From contig CANXME010002015.1 in the NCBI GenBank assembly GCA_948144175.1, positions 550,197-614,196 on the forward strand: DNA of 64,000 nucleotides, in the 5' to 3' direction. Made by a program: the position numbers and the translations under genes. How positions within the stretch are numbered: position 1 is the stretch's first letter; each line of letters opens with the position of its first letter. The stretch is from Closterium sp. NIES-65. Its lineage: Eukaryota; Streptophyta; Zygnematophyceae; Desmidiales; Closteriaceae. The notes below the pieces were generated by a model that saw only the letters and a list, made by a program, of their open reading frames with translations, did no database searches and had not been told where the DNA came from. This document shows positions 52,453 to 63,238 of this stretch, piece after piece.

Positions 52453-53939
52453 ATGGCTACTTAGAAGGAAAGGAGTTCCTCTATTGGTTCTCCCGGCACT
52501 ACTCCTACTCCACCTCATGCCTCTCGCCTACAGACAGAGGAGGGTACGGCAACAAGACCCAGGGCAACATCCACCGAGACTCCCGCGAATCAACGTGCAG
52601 GCTTCGACCAGAGCATGATGGAGAAGTTTTTCTCCTTCATGTCCTTCTACGAGCAACACCAGCGATTGGCACCTGCGCAGTCACACAATAGCAACAACAA
52701 CAACGACGTGAATCCAACGAGCCTCGATGGTTCATCCTACGCACGTGGAAATCAACAGCAGCAACCTACCTTTGCTCCGTACAAGCCCCAACGCGGCTCC
52801 GTCAGCTTTATGCCACAATCGCAGCCTGTACCTGGACAAGAGAAGACACTGGACGCGCTACAAGTTCAGTCACAGTTTGCGCACGTCCTGAAGCTGCAGA
52901 CGTCAAGACCTTTCAACGAAAAGGACTTCTTTACCTGGTCATTCGAGTTCGAGCTAATGATGGAAGGCGCGCAAATCCTCGGCTTCTTCGACGAATCCCT
53001 ACCATATCCAACAAACGACACACAGTACGAGAAGCAGCAGTACACCTATCAGTCAATGATGGCGTACACAATCCTACTGAGGAATATCACCCCGACTCAG
53101 CAACAGAATATACGGTCTTACCGGGGATACGGCAACTCCGCCGAGCTCGCATACAGCCACTTGAAAATCTTGTATCAAGCAAAAGACAGCGTAAATCAGA
53201 GTCGACTAATGGCGCAACTGACAACAGTCAAAATGAAACCAAGGGAAAAGGGGATGGCGTATATCAATCGCTGTCGCGAATCACGCGACAAACTCCTTCG
53301 ATGCGGAGGGTCGATATCTGAAGACGCCTTCGTGACAGTCATCATCGGCGGCCTCGGTCCTCAATGGCGCGCCACAAAAGCCATTCTCTGAGCTCACGGA
53401 AGAATCTCCGAAGCAACACTTTGCTCTGAAATTCATGGCGAGCAACAAGACATGGACCTTTATGAAGAAAGACATAAGAGGAAGATGTGAGCACCGGAAT
53501 TCGCTTTCCACACTCAGCGACGCTACAACAACAACAACCGACAACAACCAAAGCCTGTACCTCCGTTCTGCCATATTTGCAAGACGTCACGACACCCACG
53601 CACACATTGCCCGAATCGAGAACAGTCAAGTCCACCGCAACGGCAGCTTTGACCCTCAAGCAGCCAAGTGGCATCGACGCAGGCGAACCCTACGAATCAG
53701 ACGCAGCCTTCAACAACACAATCTGCACAAGGAGTAAGAAACATCGTCAGCTGCATGGAAAAACTGACCGACTCCTGCATCACCGAGTCACCGCCGCACT
53801 ACTCACCGGAAGAACAACTCGACAACATCACACCTCGCGCGAGTCACTTCAACCGGACCCGACGTACGCAGCCATCGCCCAAAGTGAGCCGTCCGGGAAG
53901 GACACTTGGTTCTTGGACAGTTGCTGCGGACAGCATATG
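52453..53939 (+). pseudogene. Element L gag and start of protease, broken
   Basis: ATG at 52453 is followed by TAG at 52462-52464 (codon 4). The same frame is then open across the Gag core (FTWSFEFELMMEGAQ to WRATKAIL) to TGA at 53389-53391, where E has Arg. Zinc knuckle and later Gag are readable only in shifted frames. The protease motif FLDSCCGQHMC is in another frame near 53910-53939, with the same Cys as in E. K then interrupts. Confidence 0.87.
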
Positions 53940-54311
53940 TGTAAGAGTAGGACGGCTTATGCCAGCTATGCTTGCTTGCCTTACTTTATTATGCTATTTC
54001 TAGCATAGGATAATTATATGCATGCATCAATTGCTTGATTTCCTAGGCTAGGTGCTTTCCTATATTTTATTATAGTTATAGCACCGAGCTAGGTTACGTG
54101 CACCGAATTCTGGCTTTTCGGTTGCCACCGAATCGCCTTCTACCGAATTCGGGAAGAATCTGTTCGGGACACTTCGCGACCCGCGGAACCTTCGCGTAAC
54201 ACCTGGTTACGGGGCCTTGTGTCGAGCCTATATATAGCCTTGTGTTGTACCCAGGTGATCATTCAATTCAATTCACATTCTCTTTTTTGAGCTCGATCCT
54301 AGATCCTCACA
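53940..54311 (+). repeat. Element K 5' LTR (about 372 bp)
   Basis: TG...CA ends inferred from the break in element L and from the primer-binding site. No second copy in the window to confirm the edges. Confidence 0.6.
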
Positions 54312-54658
54312 CTTGGTTATCAGAGCCCGTTTACACGCGAAGCTTTTTCGACCGTTAAAACCAGTCTTCAAAAACCGCGGGGGCGACGAAGTTAAACATC
54401 GATTTCGGGTACGTAAAACTGGTTCCGTGCTTTTTTCGCTCCCCCTCGATTCGGTTTTCGGACGCGCTAATGTCACGCATGGAGGGCCAAGGCGACAACT
54501 ACGCGACCACGAGCGACATCGCGAGCCTCCGCACAAACAGGAGCAGACGCTGGCGACGCTTCGTCGGCTCAAGGCCAATCTGACACACCAACCAGGGATC
54601 GCCACCACAGCAGCGAATGCAGCAGCGACAACACCCGCAGCAGTGGCGACACCAACAC
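53940..54658 (+). mobile_element. Element K: LTR retrotransposon of uncertain superfamily, 5' part only
   Basis: A candidate LTR of 372 bp (53940-54311, TGTAAGAGTAGG to GATCCTCACA) contains a TATATATAG box near 54227. Two bases later comes TGGTTATCAGAGCC, close to the initiator-Met primer-binding site. An interior with a possible gag start (ATG near 54470 or 54480) runs to 54658, where H begins. The PBS type is common in plant Gypsy and Copia elements, so the superfamily is open. Confidence 0.65.
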
Positions 54659-54786
54659 TGGCAAACATTATATATATGTTATTGCTGTGTAGGCTATAGT
54701 GGGTTAGCCTTTAGGGGGTACACAACTCTAGGGTTTCATACTTGTACTCCAATGTTTCATAGTTCAACCACTTCTTGTTTCTAACA
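54659..54786 (+). repeat. Element H 5' LTR (128 bp)
   Basis: TGGCAAACATTATAT to GTTTCTAACA, with the conserved GTAGGCTATAGTGGG core. The third base is G where relatives have T. Confidence 0.82.
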
Positions 54787-55471
54787 TGGTATTAAGAGCT
54801 TAGGTTAGACCTAGGAACGCTTACCTAAGGGCCCACTGTTTCCGCTAGAAGCGCCCTCGAGCGCCCTAAAGACGTAGCGCCCTCGAGCGCCTCTCTCCTA
54901 GTGCGCCCTTGTGCGCCTCTCCTTCTCCTGTTGCCCGTGCGCAGCTCGCTAGTGCCGCGCGCGTCCTTTTTTTTTAGCGCTCGTAGCCCGCTAGCAGCCC
55001 GCGCGCGGCCTTTTCTGAACGCGCGCCGACCACTAGCCGCCCGCGCGACCAGCGCCACCCACGAGCAGCCCCCTAGCCGCCCGTCGACCGCCGCCCAGAG
55101 CGTCGCAGCCCCGCCCGTAGGCCGCCGCGTCACCCCTCTAGGCCGCCGTCCGCACGCTAGTCAGGTCCACGCACAGCCGCGGCCTGCCCGCTACGGCCGC
55201 CCATGCGCACGCCCCACCCCCACCCCCCCCCCGTCGCGCACCGCCGCGTAGCCCAGTCCGAGCCGAGCCGCGCCGCCTGAACCGAGCCGCGCCGCCCAAA
55301 CCGAGCCACGCCGCCCGAACCGAGCCGCGCCACCCTGGCCGAGCCGCGCCGGCTTTCTGTGCCTTAACTGCAGCAACTCCGGTTCCTGTTGCTGCCGATC
55401 CTACTACTTTAGCTGCTACTGTTACTGCTACTGCTACTTCTCCTACTGTTCCTACTGCTGCTACTGCCGCT
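54787..55471 (+). promoter_or_regulatory. Element H primer-binding site and leader
   Basis: PBS TGGTATTAAGAGC, then a weak hairpin (TAGGT, TAG, ACCTA at 54801-54813) and AAGGGCCCACTG. The leader holds GCGCCCTCGAGCGCC repeats (54850-54930), a CGAGCCGCGCCGCC array (55255-55350) and a triplet-rich run before ATG 55472, much like the end of the C leader. Confidence 0.72.
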
Positions 55472-55737
55472 ATGGCCACTCCCTCTATTCTCACTTTTGA
55501 CGCTGAGGGCCGCCCGATTAAGTTTGAAGTTTGGTTGGATGACCTGCACCTGTTCCTCCAGATCACTGCCAAGGACGATGTCTCCCTGTATGACCACACG
55601 TCAGGCGCCGCTCCCGCACATGCCGCTACTGCTGACAGTACTGCTCGCTCCCAGGGGCAGACCCATGACGCTCATGCTTGCCTAGCCGTTCGAAGCCACC
55701 TGCCGTTAGATGAGCGCGAGCACTTCGGCCAGCATAA
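55472..55737 (+). pseudogene. Element H gag, first part
   Basis: ATG at 55472 (MATPSILTFDAEGRP) opens the Gag N-terminus, in frame to EREHFGQH, where element G lies. The reading resumes at 63239 with KTAKELYDAVV in the same phase. Confidence 0.88.
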
Positions 55738-55873
55738 TGTTGAAATGAAGGAACAAGAAAAAGTGATTGAACTAGCAGTGCAATCAGTACAAGTACCTAA
55801 CCCTAGAATTGTGTACCCCCTATAGGCTAACCCACTGTAGCCTAAACAACCACAACATATATAGTGTTTGACA
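55738..55873 (-). repeat. Element G 3' LTR (136 bp)
   Basis: Minus strand TGTCAAACACTATATATG to CATTTCAACA; close to the C LTR. Preceded by CCTATGGGGGTG. CATAA flanks it. Confidence 0.94.
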
Positions 55874-56097
55874 CACCCCCATAGGCAAAGTGGGGGAGAA
55901 CTAGGGGTCACAAGACCAGTCAAGGCAAAGCAAGACAAAACAAGCTCAGGGTGGATCTCAAGGATACCACACAAATTCCGAGCACAAGCAAGTGGTCACA
56001 AGACCAGTTCACATGCAGGTTTATAATAGAGCAAGAGGTACAATGATCACAACCTAGCAAGAGTAAACATGCAGGTATATATATACAGAGATCATAG
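55874..56097 (-). other. Element G 3' untranslated tail, distal part
   Basis: Same tail as in C and F (GTTCTCCCCCACTTTGCC then TATGGGGGTG). CATAG at 56093-56097 is the left copy of the element I duplication. Confidence 0.75.
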
Positions 56098-56227
56098 TGA
56101 CAAAGTTTGAAGAAAGAAAGAGGAATGAACTAGCAGAAATGGGGATACAAATAGCAAACCCTAGAAGGGTTGTACTCGCTATAGAGCACCCCACTACAGG
56201 CTAGAACATAAGAATAATATTCTGACA
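56098..56227 (-). repeat. Element I 3' LTR (130 bp)
   Basis: Minus strand TGTCAGAATATTATTC to CAAACTTTGTCA, with the short-LTR core GGGTACAACCC in the diverged form GAGTACAACCC. Confidence 0.94.
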
Positions 56228-56907
56228 CACCCCCATAGCCAAAGTGGGGTGTAATCAGCAGAGCAGGCAAAGCAAAACAAGCTCACGGTGGATCACAATG
56301 TCACCACACATTCTGAGCACAAGTTCAAGAAGAAATAGTTTAGAGTTCACAATTATAAGCAAAGCTAGTGGTAGTCACAACGGGCAAGTGAGGAGGAGGA
56401 GGGAGAGTGAGGGGAGAGGAGACAGGAGGCGACGGCTGAAGCTGCAGACACACGGGCAACAGGAGGCAGACTCGCACAGCGGCTACCGGACAGCGCCCGG
56501 ACTACAGGAGTAACAGGCCCCGCGGCTCAAATAGCGGCGAACGGGCAACGGACCCACGGGCGGCTGGCACAGCTGGCTACGACTGGGCTACCGGGATAGC
56601 GCCCCGGACTACAGGTGCTGCGGACGACAAGCCGGCAGCCTCCGCTCAACCTCCCGCAAACAGTCCCACCCCCCTGATACACACCCACTGCTACACCGCT
56701 AGCTCTACTCCCACGCACCCCCCCTTAAACCCTAAACCCCAGTCTCCCACACAACCACCCCCCTCAGCGACAGCTGCAGCAGTGGGAGACGAAGGAGGAG
56801 GAGGAGCAAGGGAGGAAGGCACACCGGCCACCCCCATACCCGCCACCCCACAGCTCGCCCGCGGCCCCCGAAGGAGCCGCGACGGGCGACGGGAAATGGC
56901 AGGGGGA

Positions 56908-56938
<31 letters not shown>

Positions 56939-57548
56939 GGTGTGGTGAAAGGGGCCCACCACGGGCCTGGTTGGAGGGCGGAGCCGCGACAAGGGGCGGG
57001 ACCGCGACGGTCGGGGCGGGGCCGCGACGAGGGGCGGGGCCGCGACGTAGGGCGGGGCCGCTTCGAGGGGCGGGGGCCGCGACGCAGGGCGGGGCCGCGA
57101 CGTAGGGCGGGGCCGCGTCGAGGGGCGGGGCCGCGACGGTCGGGGCGGGGCCGTGACATAGGGCGGGGCCGCTTCGAGGGGCGGGGCCGCGACGCAGGGC
57201 GGGGCCGCGACGTAGGGCGGGGCCGCGTCGAGGGGCGGGGCCGCGACGGTCGGGGCCGCTTCGAGGGGCTGGGCCGCGACGCAGGGCGGGGCCGCGACGT
57301 AGGGCAGAAGCCGCGTCGAGGGGCGGGGCCCGCGACGGTCGGGGCCGCTTCGAGGGGCTGGGCCGCGACGCAGGGCGGGGCCCGCGACGTAGGGCAGAAG
57401 CCCGCCGCGCGCCTCGGGGCGCACAGCGGGCAAAGAACCGCCGCGCGCCTCGGGGCGCACGGCGGGCAGAAAACCGCCGCGTGCCTCGGGGCGCACGGCG
57501 GGAGGAAAAAGTAGCAGCGGAAGCGAGGTGGTAACCCACCCACAGGAT
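56228..57548 (-). other. Element I interior: GC-rich repeats, no coding domains
   Basis: Holds imperfect repeats of GGGCGGGGCCGCGACG type (about 56990-57400), GCGCCTCGGGGCGCAC repeats (57410-57500), a poly(G) run of about 30 at 56908-56938 (+ strand), and a 3' tail with CTATGGGGGTG. Long open frames on both strands are simple-sequence artefacts without family motifs. Confidence 0.8.
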
Positions 57549-57580
57549 CGATCCAAGGGGATCGACCTGCTCTGATAGCA
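57549..57580 (-). promoter_or_regulatory. Element I primer-binding site and adjacent hairpin
   Basis: TGCTATCAGAGC differs from the plant initiator-Met site by one base, the closest match among the short-LTR elements. CGATCC and GGATCG arms with a 4-nt loop occupy 57564-57549. Confidence 0.82.
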
Positions 57581-57710
57581 TGACAAAGTTTGAAGAAAGA
57601 AAGAGGATTGAACTAGCAGAAATGGGGATACAAATAGCAAACCCTAGAAGGGTTGTACTCGCTATAGAGCACCCCACTACAGGCTAGAACATAAGAATAA
57701 TATTATGACA
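57581..57710 (-). repeat. Element I 5' LTR (130 bp)
   Basis: Differs from the 3' LTR at two bases. CATAG follows. Confidence 0.94.
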
Positions 57711-57715
57711 CATAG

Positions 57716-59320
57716 TACAAACAGACTCAAGAAGTAAGCAAGTGAGGTCCAGTAGGCACAAGGCCTAGAAGAGTGCAAAAGCGCTGATGGTCACAAGGCT
57801 GAAGCGCCTTGGTGAACACATCAGCAGTGTTGGCCTTAGAGGCCACGTAACGCAGACGAAGCTGACCACGCTGCTGCAGCTCTCGAGCAAGGAAGTAGCG
57901 CAGAGCAATGTGCTTCGTTTTGTGCTCCAGTCCGTGCTCCTAACACAAGGCAATGGCTGCCTGGTTGTCAACGTACAGCACTGGAGGAGAACGAGGCCGC
58001 TCTCCAAGGTCGGTCAGCAAGTAGGTGAGCCAGCGTAGCTCCTGGGCTGCCATGGCTGTGGCGTAGATCTCAGCCTCACAACTGGAGCGGAAAACAGAAG
58101 AAGAGCGAGTAGAACGCCAAGAAACAAAACCAAAGCCAAGACTGAAGGTGTAACCCTGAGACGACCGCTGAGTAGCCTGGTCGTCTGCCCAAGAAGCGTC
58201 TGAGTGTCCAGTGAGAACAACTGGGTCTCGCCCTCCAAGCACTAGCCCCATGCCCGACGTACTGCACAAGTAGCACAACACCCTCTCAGCTGCATCCATG
58301 TGCTCCTTCCGGTGACGGCCGCGAGCGACATAGCGTGCAAGAATGCTGAGAGGGTATGCAAGGTCAGGTCGAGTGCAGGTCATCAGGTACATGAGGCAAC
58401 CCACAAGCTCTGGATACGGGCCACTCGGCTCTACGGACTCATCCGAAGGCAGAGCTGAGAGCGAGTGACCTATAGCCAGAGGAGTGGCCTGTGCTGAGGA
58501 CCAGGTGAAGCCGAAGCGCTGAAGGACCTGCTGCACCATGTGTGACTGAGTCAAGGTGATGGTGCGGCGTGCTCTGTCTCGGGTGATCCGCAAGCCAAGA
58601 TAGCTTGTCAGTTCACCCAGGTCTGTGCACGTGTGTCTCTTTTGCAGTTCGGACTTCACGTGGGCGAGTGCCGCAGTGTCAGCAGTGGCAAAGACCAAGT
58701 CGTCGACGTACATGAGGATGTAGAATGGCGGCAGTGAGGTGTCAGTGCGTAGAAACAGCGACGGGTCAGCAGTAGAAGGCGCAAACACAAGAGCCGCAAG
58801 TGTAGTCCTTAGTGTGTCGTGCCACTCACGTGGCGCCTGGCGGAGACCGTAGACGGGCCGTCGGAGGCTCCACTGGGTACCAGGAGGGAACGACCCAGTG
58901 AAGCCAGGTGAGCGGCGCAACCAGATCTCCTCGTGCAGGCTGCCCTGTAGGAAAGCAGTGCCGAAGTCAAGAGAGTGGAGCTCGTAGTCACGCTAAGCGG
59001 CGACGTGCAGCAGAACCGAAGAGTGGTCATCTTCGAGGTCGGGGAGAAGGTCTGGAAGAAGTCAACTCCCTCTCGCTTACTGAAGCCTCGTGCATCGTAA
59101 CGTGCCTTGAAGACAAGCGGAGAGCCCGGCGGCCGCTTCACCCTGAAAATCCACATGCCACTGACGATGTTCGCCACAGGCGGGGGAACCTCGTCGACGT
59201 AGGTGCCTGTGGACTTCCAGGAAGCCATCTCTGTGTCCATGGCTGAGGGCCACTGAGAGGAGTAGGGACCAGCCATCGCCTCTGCGTAAGAGCGTGGGGT
59301 CGGGATGTTTGGTGCTGAGC
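57716..59320 (-). pseudogene. Element G reverse transcriptase and RNase H, broken
   Basis: RT starts near 59276 (WKSTGTYVD). A frameshift follows MTTLR (about 59020). The frame 58920-57940 then carries the RT core with YVDDL (about 58700), TRPDLAY, HSDASWADDQATQ, CEAEIYA and LYVDNQA. TAG at 57942-57940 replaces a Glu. The last RNase H block follows in the same frame to about 57730. Upstream, the joint near 59320-59350 fuses the end of the 33-bp array directly to the RT start, deleting roughly 500-600 bp compared with C. Confidence 0.86.
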
Positions 59321-62300
59321 CTGGGGGTGCTGAGCCTGGGGGAGCTGACCAAGGAGCGGAACGAAGTACGGGTGCGGCCGTGTAGCAACTCCAGAACCAG
59401 CAGGGACACCAGCGCTAGGGTCCTCAGCACCAGCAGCAGTACCAGCGCCCGGGTCCTCAGCACAAGCAGCAGCTCCAACGCCCGGGTCCGCAGCACCAGC
59501 AGCAGCACCAACGTCCGGGTCCACAGCACCAGCAGCAGCACCAGCGCCCGGGTCCTCAGCACCAGCACCAGCTCCAACGCCCAGGTCCGCAGCACCAGAA
59601 GGACCAGCAGAGTCTCGAGCACCAGCAGCACTGCCAGCAGCAGTGGGGTCCGCCACACCAGGCGCGCCACTCCGAAGAGTGCAGCGCCGCTCGTACCACT
59701 CACGGATCCGCTCACGGGAGGGGAGCTACCAACTAGGAGGAGAGGCACTAGCACCAGTCCCAGCCGCACGCCTGACTCTAGGGGTACCTCTCTTGAGGCT
59801 GCAGTACTGTAAGTACCACTCACGAAGCTGCTACGAGGAGAGGGCTCCTCCAGGTGTAGGACTCCCAAGACCAGCACCTCCAGACTCAGAACCCCCAAAC
59901 TCCCGACGCTGCGGCTCAGCACCCCCAGTCTCAGCACCCCCAGGCTCAGTACCCTCAGGCTCAGCACCCCAAGGCTCCGCACCCCGAGGCTCAGCAACCC
60001 CAGGCTCCGCACCCGTAGCAGGACGAGAGTCGACAGCTACCTCAACAAGCCCAACCGGGTCTACCTGGGACACACCCGAGGGAGCGGCACCCTGAGGGGG
60101 GAGGGGGTCTACTACAGCAGCACCTGGCGCGAGGAAGAGAGGCGGGGGGGGGAGCGGGGCAGTGCGGTAGGGGAAGAGTCGGTAGTAGGGGACAGACTCG
60201 TCAAAAGTGACGTCCTGAGAGGGCAAGGCCCGGCGCGAGGTGGCGTGGTAAAACTGCCAACCAGGCGCATCCGGGACAAAGCCAAGGAAGACGCAGGGAA
60301 CAGCACGGGAGGAGAGCTTGTCCGCAGACGTATCGTGGACAAAAGCTCGAGATCCCCTGACCCGGAAACGCGACGCATCGCCAACCTCCCCCATCCACAG
60401 CAGTGTGGGCGAGGTCTCCGGCAAGGAGACACGGGGTCAGAGGTTGAGCTGATGCGCAGCGTATCGGGCTGCAAACGGCCACAGAAAGTGGGGGACAGCC
60501 TTAGGATCAAGGAGGTACGGGCGACCTCCATGACCAGGCCAATCTGGTGCTCCGCAACCCCATTCTGCTGTGGAGAGGTCGGAAGCGTGAACGACTGCTC
60601 AATGCCGTGCTCAGCACAGTAGGCTGCCAAGAGGTCGGAGGAGAACTCACCACCTCTGTCAGAGTGCAAGCGCAGGACAGGAAAGTCCGAGTGAAAGCGC
60701 TCGCTGAGCTGGAGACGGGCTCTGCGGATCCAAGGGATCAAGACATCAGGGACCTCACCCTTGGTGCACAAGGGGAAGACCGTGGTGTAGCGCGAGTAGT
60801 CGTCAACAACTATCAGGAAGTACCTCTCCTGACCCTGACCACGGACGTGGGCTGGGCCCCACACGTCCATGTGGAGCATCTGCAAGGGAGCAGTCGTCGG
60901 GGGAAACAAGGAGGAGTGAGGAGCAGCGCGCTGCCGCCCCTCGACACAGGGAAGACAAGGAGGAGCAGGTGAGGGAGGGAGGGGAGGAAGGACCCTGGGA
61001 AGGCCAGAGACAAGGTACCGGGAGTGCATGGCACAATGTCGTTGCACAGACGAGTGGCCAAGTTGGTGGTGCTTGAGGACAGTCTCGTGTGCCAAAGAGC
61101 GACACGAGCAGGGGGCCGACAGCTGACCTGACGCGGACGCAGACGCAGACGCAGCAACCTGAGGGGACTTAGTGGTCAGTGTGTACAGGTCCGACCCCGG
61201 CTGCTGCGTGAAGGTAGCCAAGTGACGGCCCGTACGAGCACACGTGTAGTGTGTCACGCGCTGGTAGGCAGGGATGAACTGGTGAACACCCCCATCCTGG
61301 AGCGCACATCCTACCACCAGGTTCGTAGAGAACGAGGGGAGGTGGAGACCGGACAGTGTGCCCGACGGGATCGCAGGACAGGGAAGGACAGTTGAGGAGG
61401 TCGCAATGACCGGACCCCCAGAGGGGTCTGCGAGGGAGACAGCAACTGGCCGAGCAAGCGGCTCAAGGACAGTGCGGTCACGAAAGAAGCAGCGAGAAGC
61501 ACCTGAGTCCAGTGTGAAGGTGTGCAGTGCTGCAGTAGACTTAGTACCAAGGGGGGCAGACGCACAAGCACCTAGAGCAGCTGCCTCACCAACACCTGGG
61601 GTAGCAGACACGCGAGTACCTGGAGCGGCAGACGCACTAGTCCTAATGCCCGTGTCGGGCGGCACACACAGGTACTCAGCACCCTCTCCACTAGTAGACA
61701 TAACATACATAGCAGTGAGAATAGAATCAAAGTCTAGAGCATAGATATCAATCCCCTTCTTCAGGAGATCAATCCAGCGGGTCAGCTCAGTGGCCTGAGG
61801 GAACTGAACACGCCAAGCGTCGTTGAGACGGGCGAAGCAGCGCTGCGTGGCGTGCGGTCACCCACACTGCTGACTAGTGCGGTCACCAGTGCGAATGACG
61901 TACGTGCAGCTAGAGCCACCCCCCCCTCCGTGCTGAGAGTACCACTGACGGACCTCATGGGGCGATGGAGTGTGCCGCTGGCCCTGACCATCGCCAGCGC
62001 CCCCACGACTGCCACCACCGCCGCCACCTCCTCGACCACCCCAACCCCTGCCGCCGCCGCGTCCACCGCCACCCCCACCACTGCCTCCGCCCCCCGCCAC
62101 TGCCGCCACCACCCCCACCGCCGCCACTAGTCCCTCAATGTCGCGCCACCACCCCCAACGCCGCCACCACCCCCACCACCGCCTCCCCCGCCGTCATCGT
62201 CACCGCCCTTGCCCCCTTTGCCCTTGCCGCTGCGGCGCCCACTCAAAGCAGATGCAGTACCGACCTTCTCAGCACCAAGGAGGTCGACAGCAGCCGCAGA

Positions 62301-62997
62301 GGCGACAGAGGGAAGAACGGGGGAAGGAGAACACCCCTCAAAGAACGGGGTACGGGGGTCGCCGCGAGAGGCACCTACAGCGACTATGCTAGTCTCAGCT
62401 GCAAGCAGTTCCTTCTCGAGGAGGGCAATGGTGAGCTCAGTGGGGCAGCGAGCTAGGAAGTGGTCCCTGACTGCACGTAGAGAGTCAGGGAGGCGGGTGA
62501 CTAGGTGGTAGAGAGTGAGCCAGAGTGGGGGGGGGGTTCGTGGCAAGAAACTCATCAGGCATAGCGGCACGGAAGCGGGCCTCACTAGTACGGAGGTGCG
62601 TGATGAGGTCAGCTACTGTGTGGAACGAGGCCAGGTCGGGGAACAGGGAGGGGAGTGAGAGACGGCCTAGTGCAGTAGAAGCAGGTGAGGTGTAGCGGGC
62701 AACGACAGCAGTGTACAGTGCCTAGGCAGTCTTGTGCTGGCCGAAGTGCTCACGCTCATGTATCGACAGGGAGTTGCGAATAGCAAAGCAAGCGTGGGCG
62801 TCACGAGTCTGCCACTGTGAGCAGGCAGTGCTGTCAGCAGTAGCAGCAGGGGCAGGGGTATGGCCTAGGGCGTGATCGTACAGTGAGATGTCCTCCTTGG
62901 CAGTGAGCTGTAGGATGAGGTGGAGGTCATCTAGCCAGGTGTCGAACTTCACTGGGCGGCCTTGAGCATCGAAAACTAGCACCGGAGGACTAGCTAT
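59321..62997 (-). pseudogene. Element G gag-protease-integrase-spacer, broken
   Basis: The expected ATG reads ATA at 62997-62995. Gag is cut by TAG at 62724-62722 (Gln), shifted by a 10-G run at 62527-62536, and stopped by TGA near 61858 inside the zinc-type motif. The 532-codon frame 61710-60112 has an intact DSGA protease motif (about 61505) and the integrase HHCC and DDE core, shifted near 60510. The frame 60424-59831 continues with the integrase end and GAEPG spacer, and a 33-bp array remains at 59640-59395. Confidence 0.88.
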
Positions 62998-63097
62998 AGG
63001 AGCAGTGGTAGGAGTAGGCAGGCAGGTAGATAGTGGTGGGCCCTTGAAAAAAAAAAAAAAAAAAAAAACGGTCCTAGGAAGGACCTGCTATATACCA
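62998..63097 (-). promoter_or_regulatory. Element G primer-binding site, hairpin and short leader
   Basis: TGGTATATAGCAGG, then GGTCC and GGACC arms (63085-63070), a T run of about 24 (A run on +, 63046-63068) and GGGCCCACCA. The leader lacks the GC-rich array of C. Confidence 0.82.
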
Positions 63098-63233
63098 TGT
63101 TGAAATGAAGGAACAAGAAAAAGTGATTGAACTAGCAGTGAAATCAGTACAAGCACCTAACCCTAGAATTGTGTACCCCCTATAGGCTAACCCACTGTAG
63201 CCTAAACAAGCACAACATATATAATGTTTGACA
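63098..63233 (-). repeat. Element G 5' LTR (136 bp)
   Basis: Four differences from the 3' LTR. CATAA (63234-63238) follows. Confidence 0.94.
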
Positions 63234-63238
63234 CATAA

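Larger units (their letters stand above)
51447..53939 (+). mobile_element. Element L: type-3 Copia retrotransposon, 5'-truncated LTR, cut by K
   Basis: Partial LTR (51447-51722), primer-binding site, gag from 52453, ending in the protease region at 53939 where element K begins. Closely related to E1 in the LTR and to E in coding sequence. A separate 662-bp insert lies in its leader. Confidence 0.88.
54659..55737 (+). mobile_element. Element H, first part: type-2-like Copia retrotransposon
   Basis: LTR 54659-54786, primer-binding site TGGTATTAAGAGC, GC-rich leader, gag from 55472. Interrupted by G at 55738 and resumed at 63239 to the window end. Its 3' part lies outside the window. Confidence 0.88.
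56098..57710 (-). mobile_element. Element I: 1.6-kb non-autonomous LTR element nested in G
   Basis: LTRs of 130 bp (57710-57581 and 56227-56098) differ at two positions. CATAG lies at 56093-56097 and 57711-57715. Primer-binding site TGCTATCAGAGCAGG, hairpin and 3' polypurine-like tract are present, but no gag or pol. The 1353-bp interior is mostly GC-rich leader repeats. Confidence 0.95.
55738..63233 (-). mobile_element. Element G: decayed type-2 Copia retrotransposon nested in H
   Basis: LTRs of 136 bp at 63233-63098 (5') and 55873-55738 (3') differ at four positions. CATAA at 55733-55737 and 63234-63238 is the duplication. The interior is Copia order on the minus strand, with lost start, stops, shifts and a deletion, and it carries element I in its 3' tail. 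Confidence 0.95.

Noticed and set aside
56725-56739. Plant telomere-like AAACCCTAAACCC
   Set aside because: Under two repeat units; no array and no subtelomeric context.
56691-57677. A 328-codon Arg/Pro-rich ORF in element I
   Set aside because: It starts at a non-ATG codon inside the LTR and is made of GC-rich tandem repeats with no family motif.
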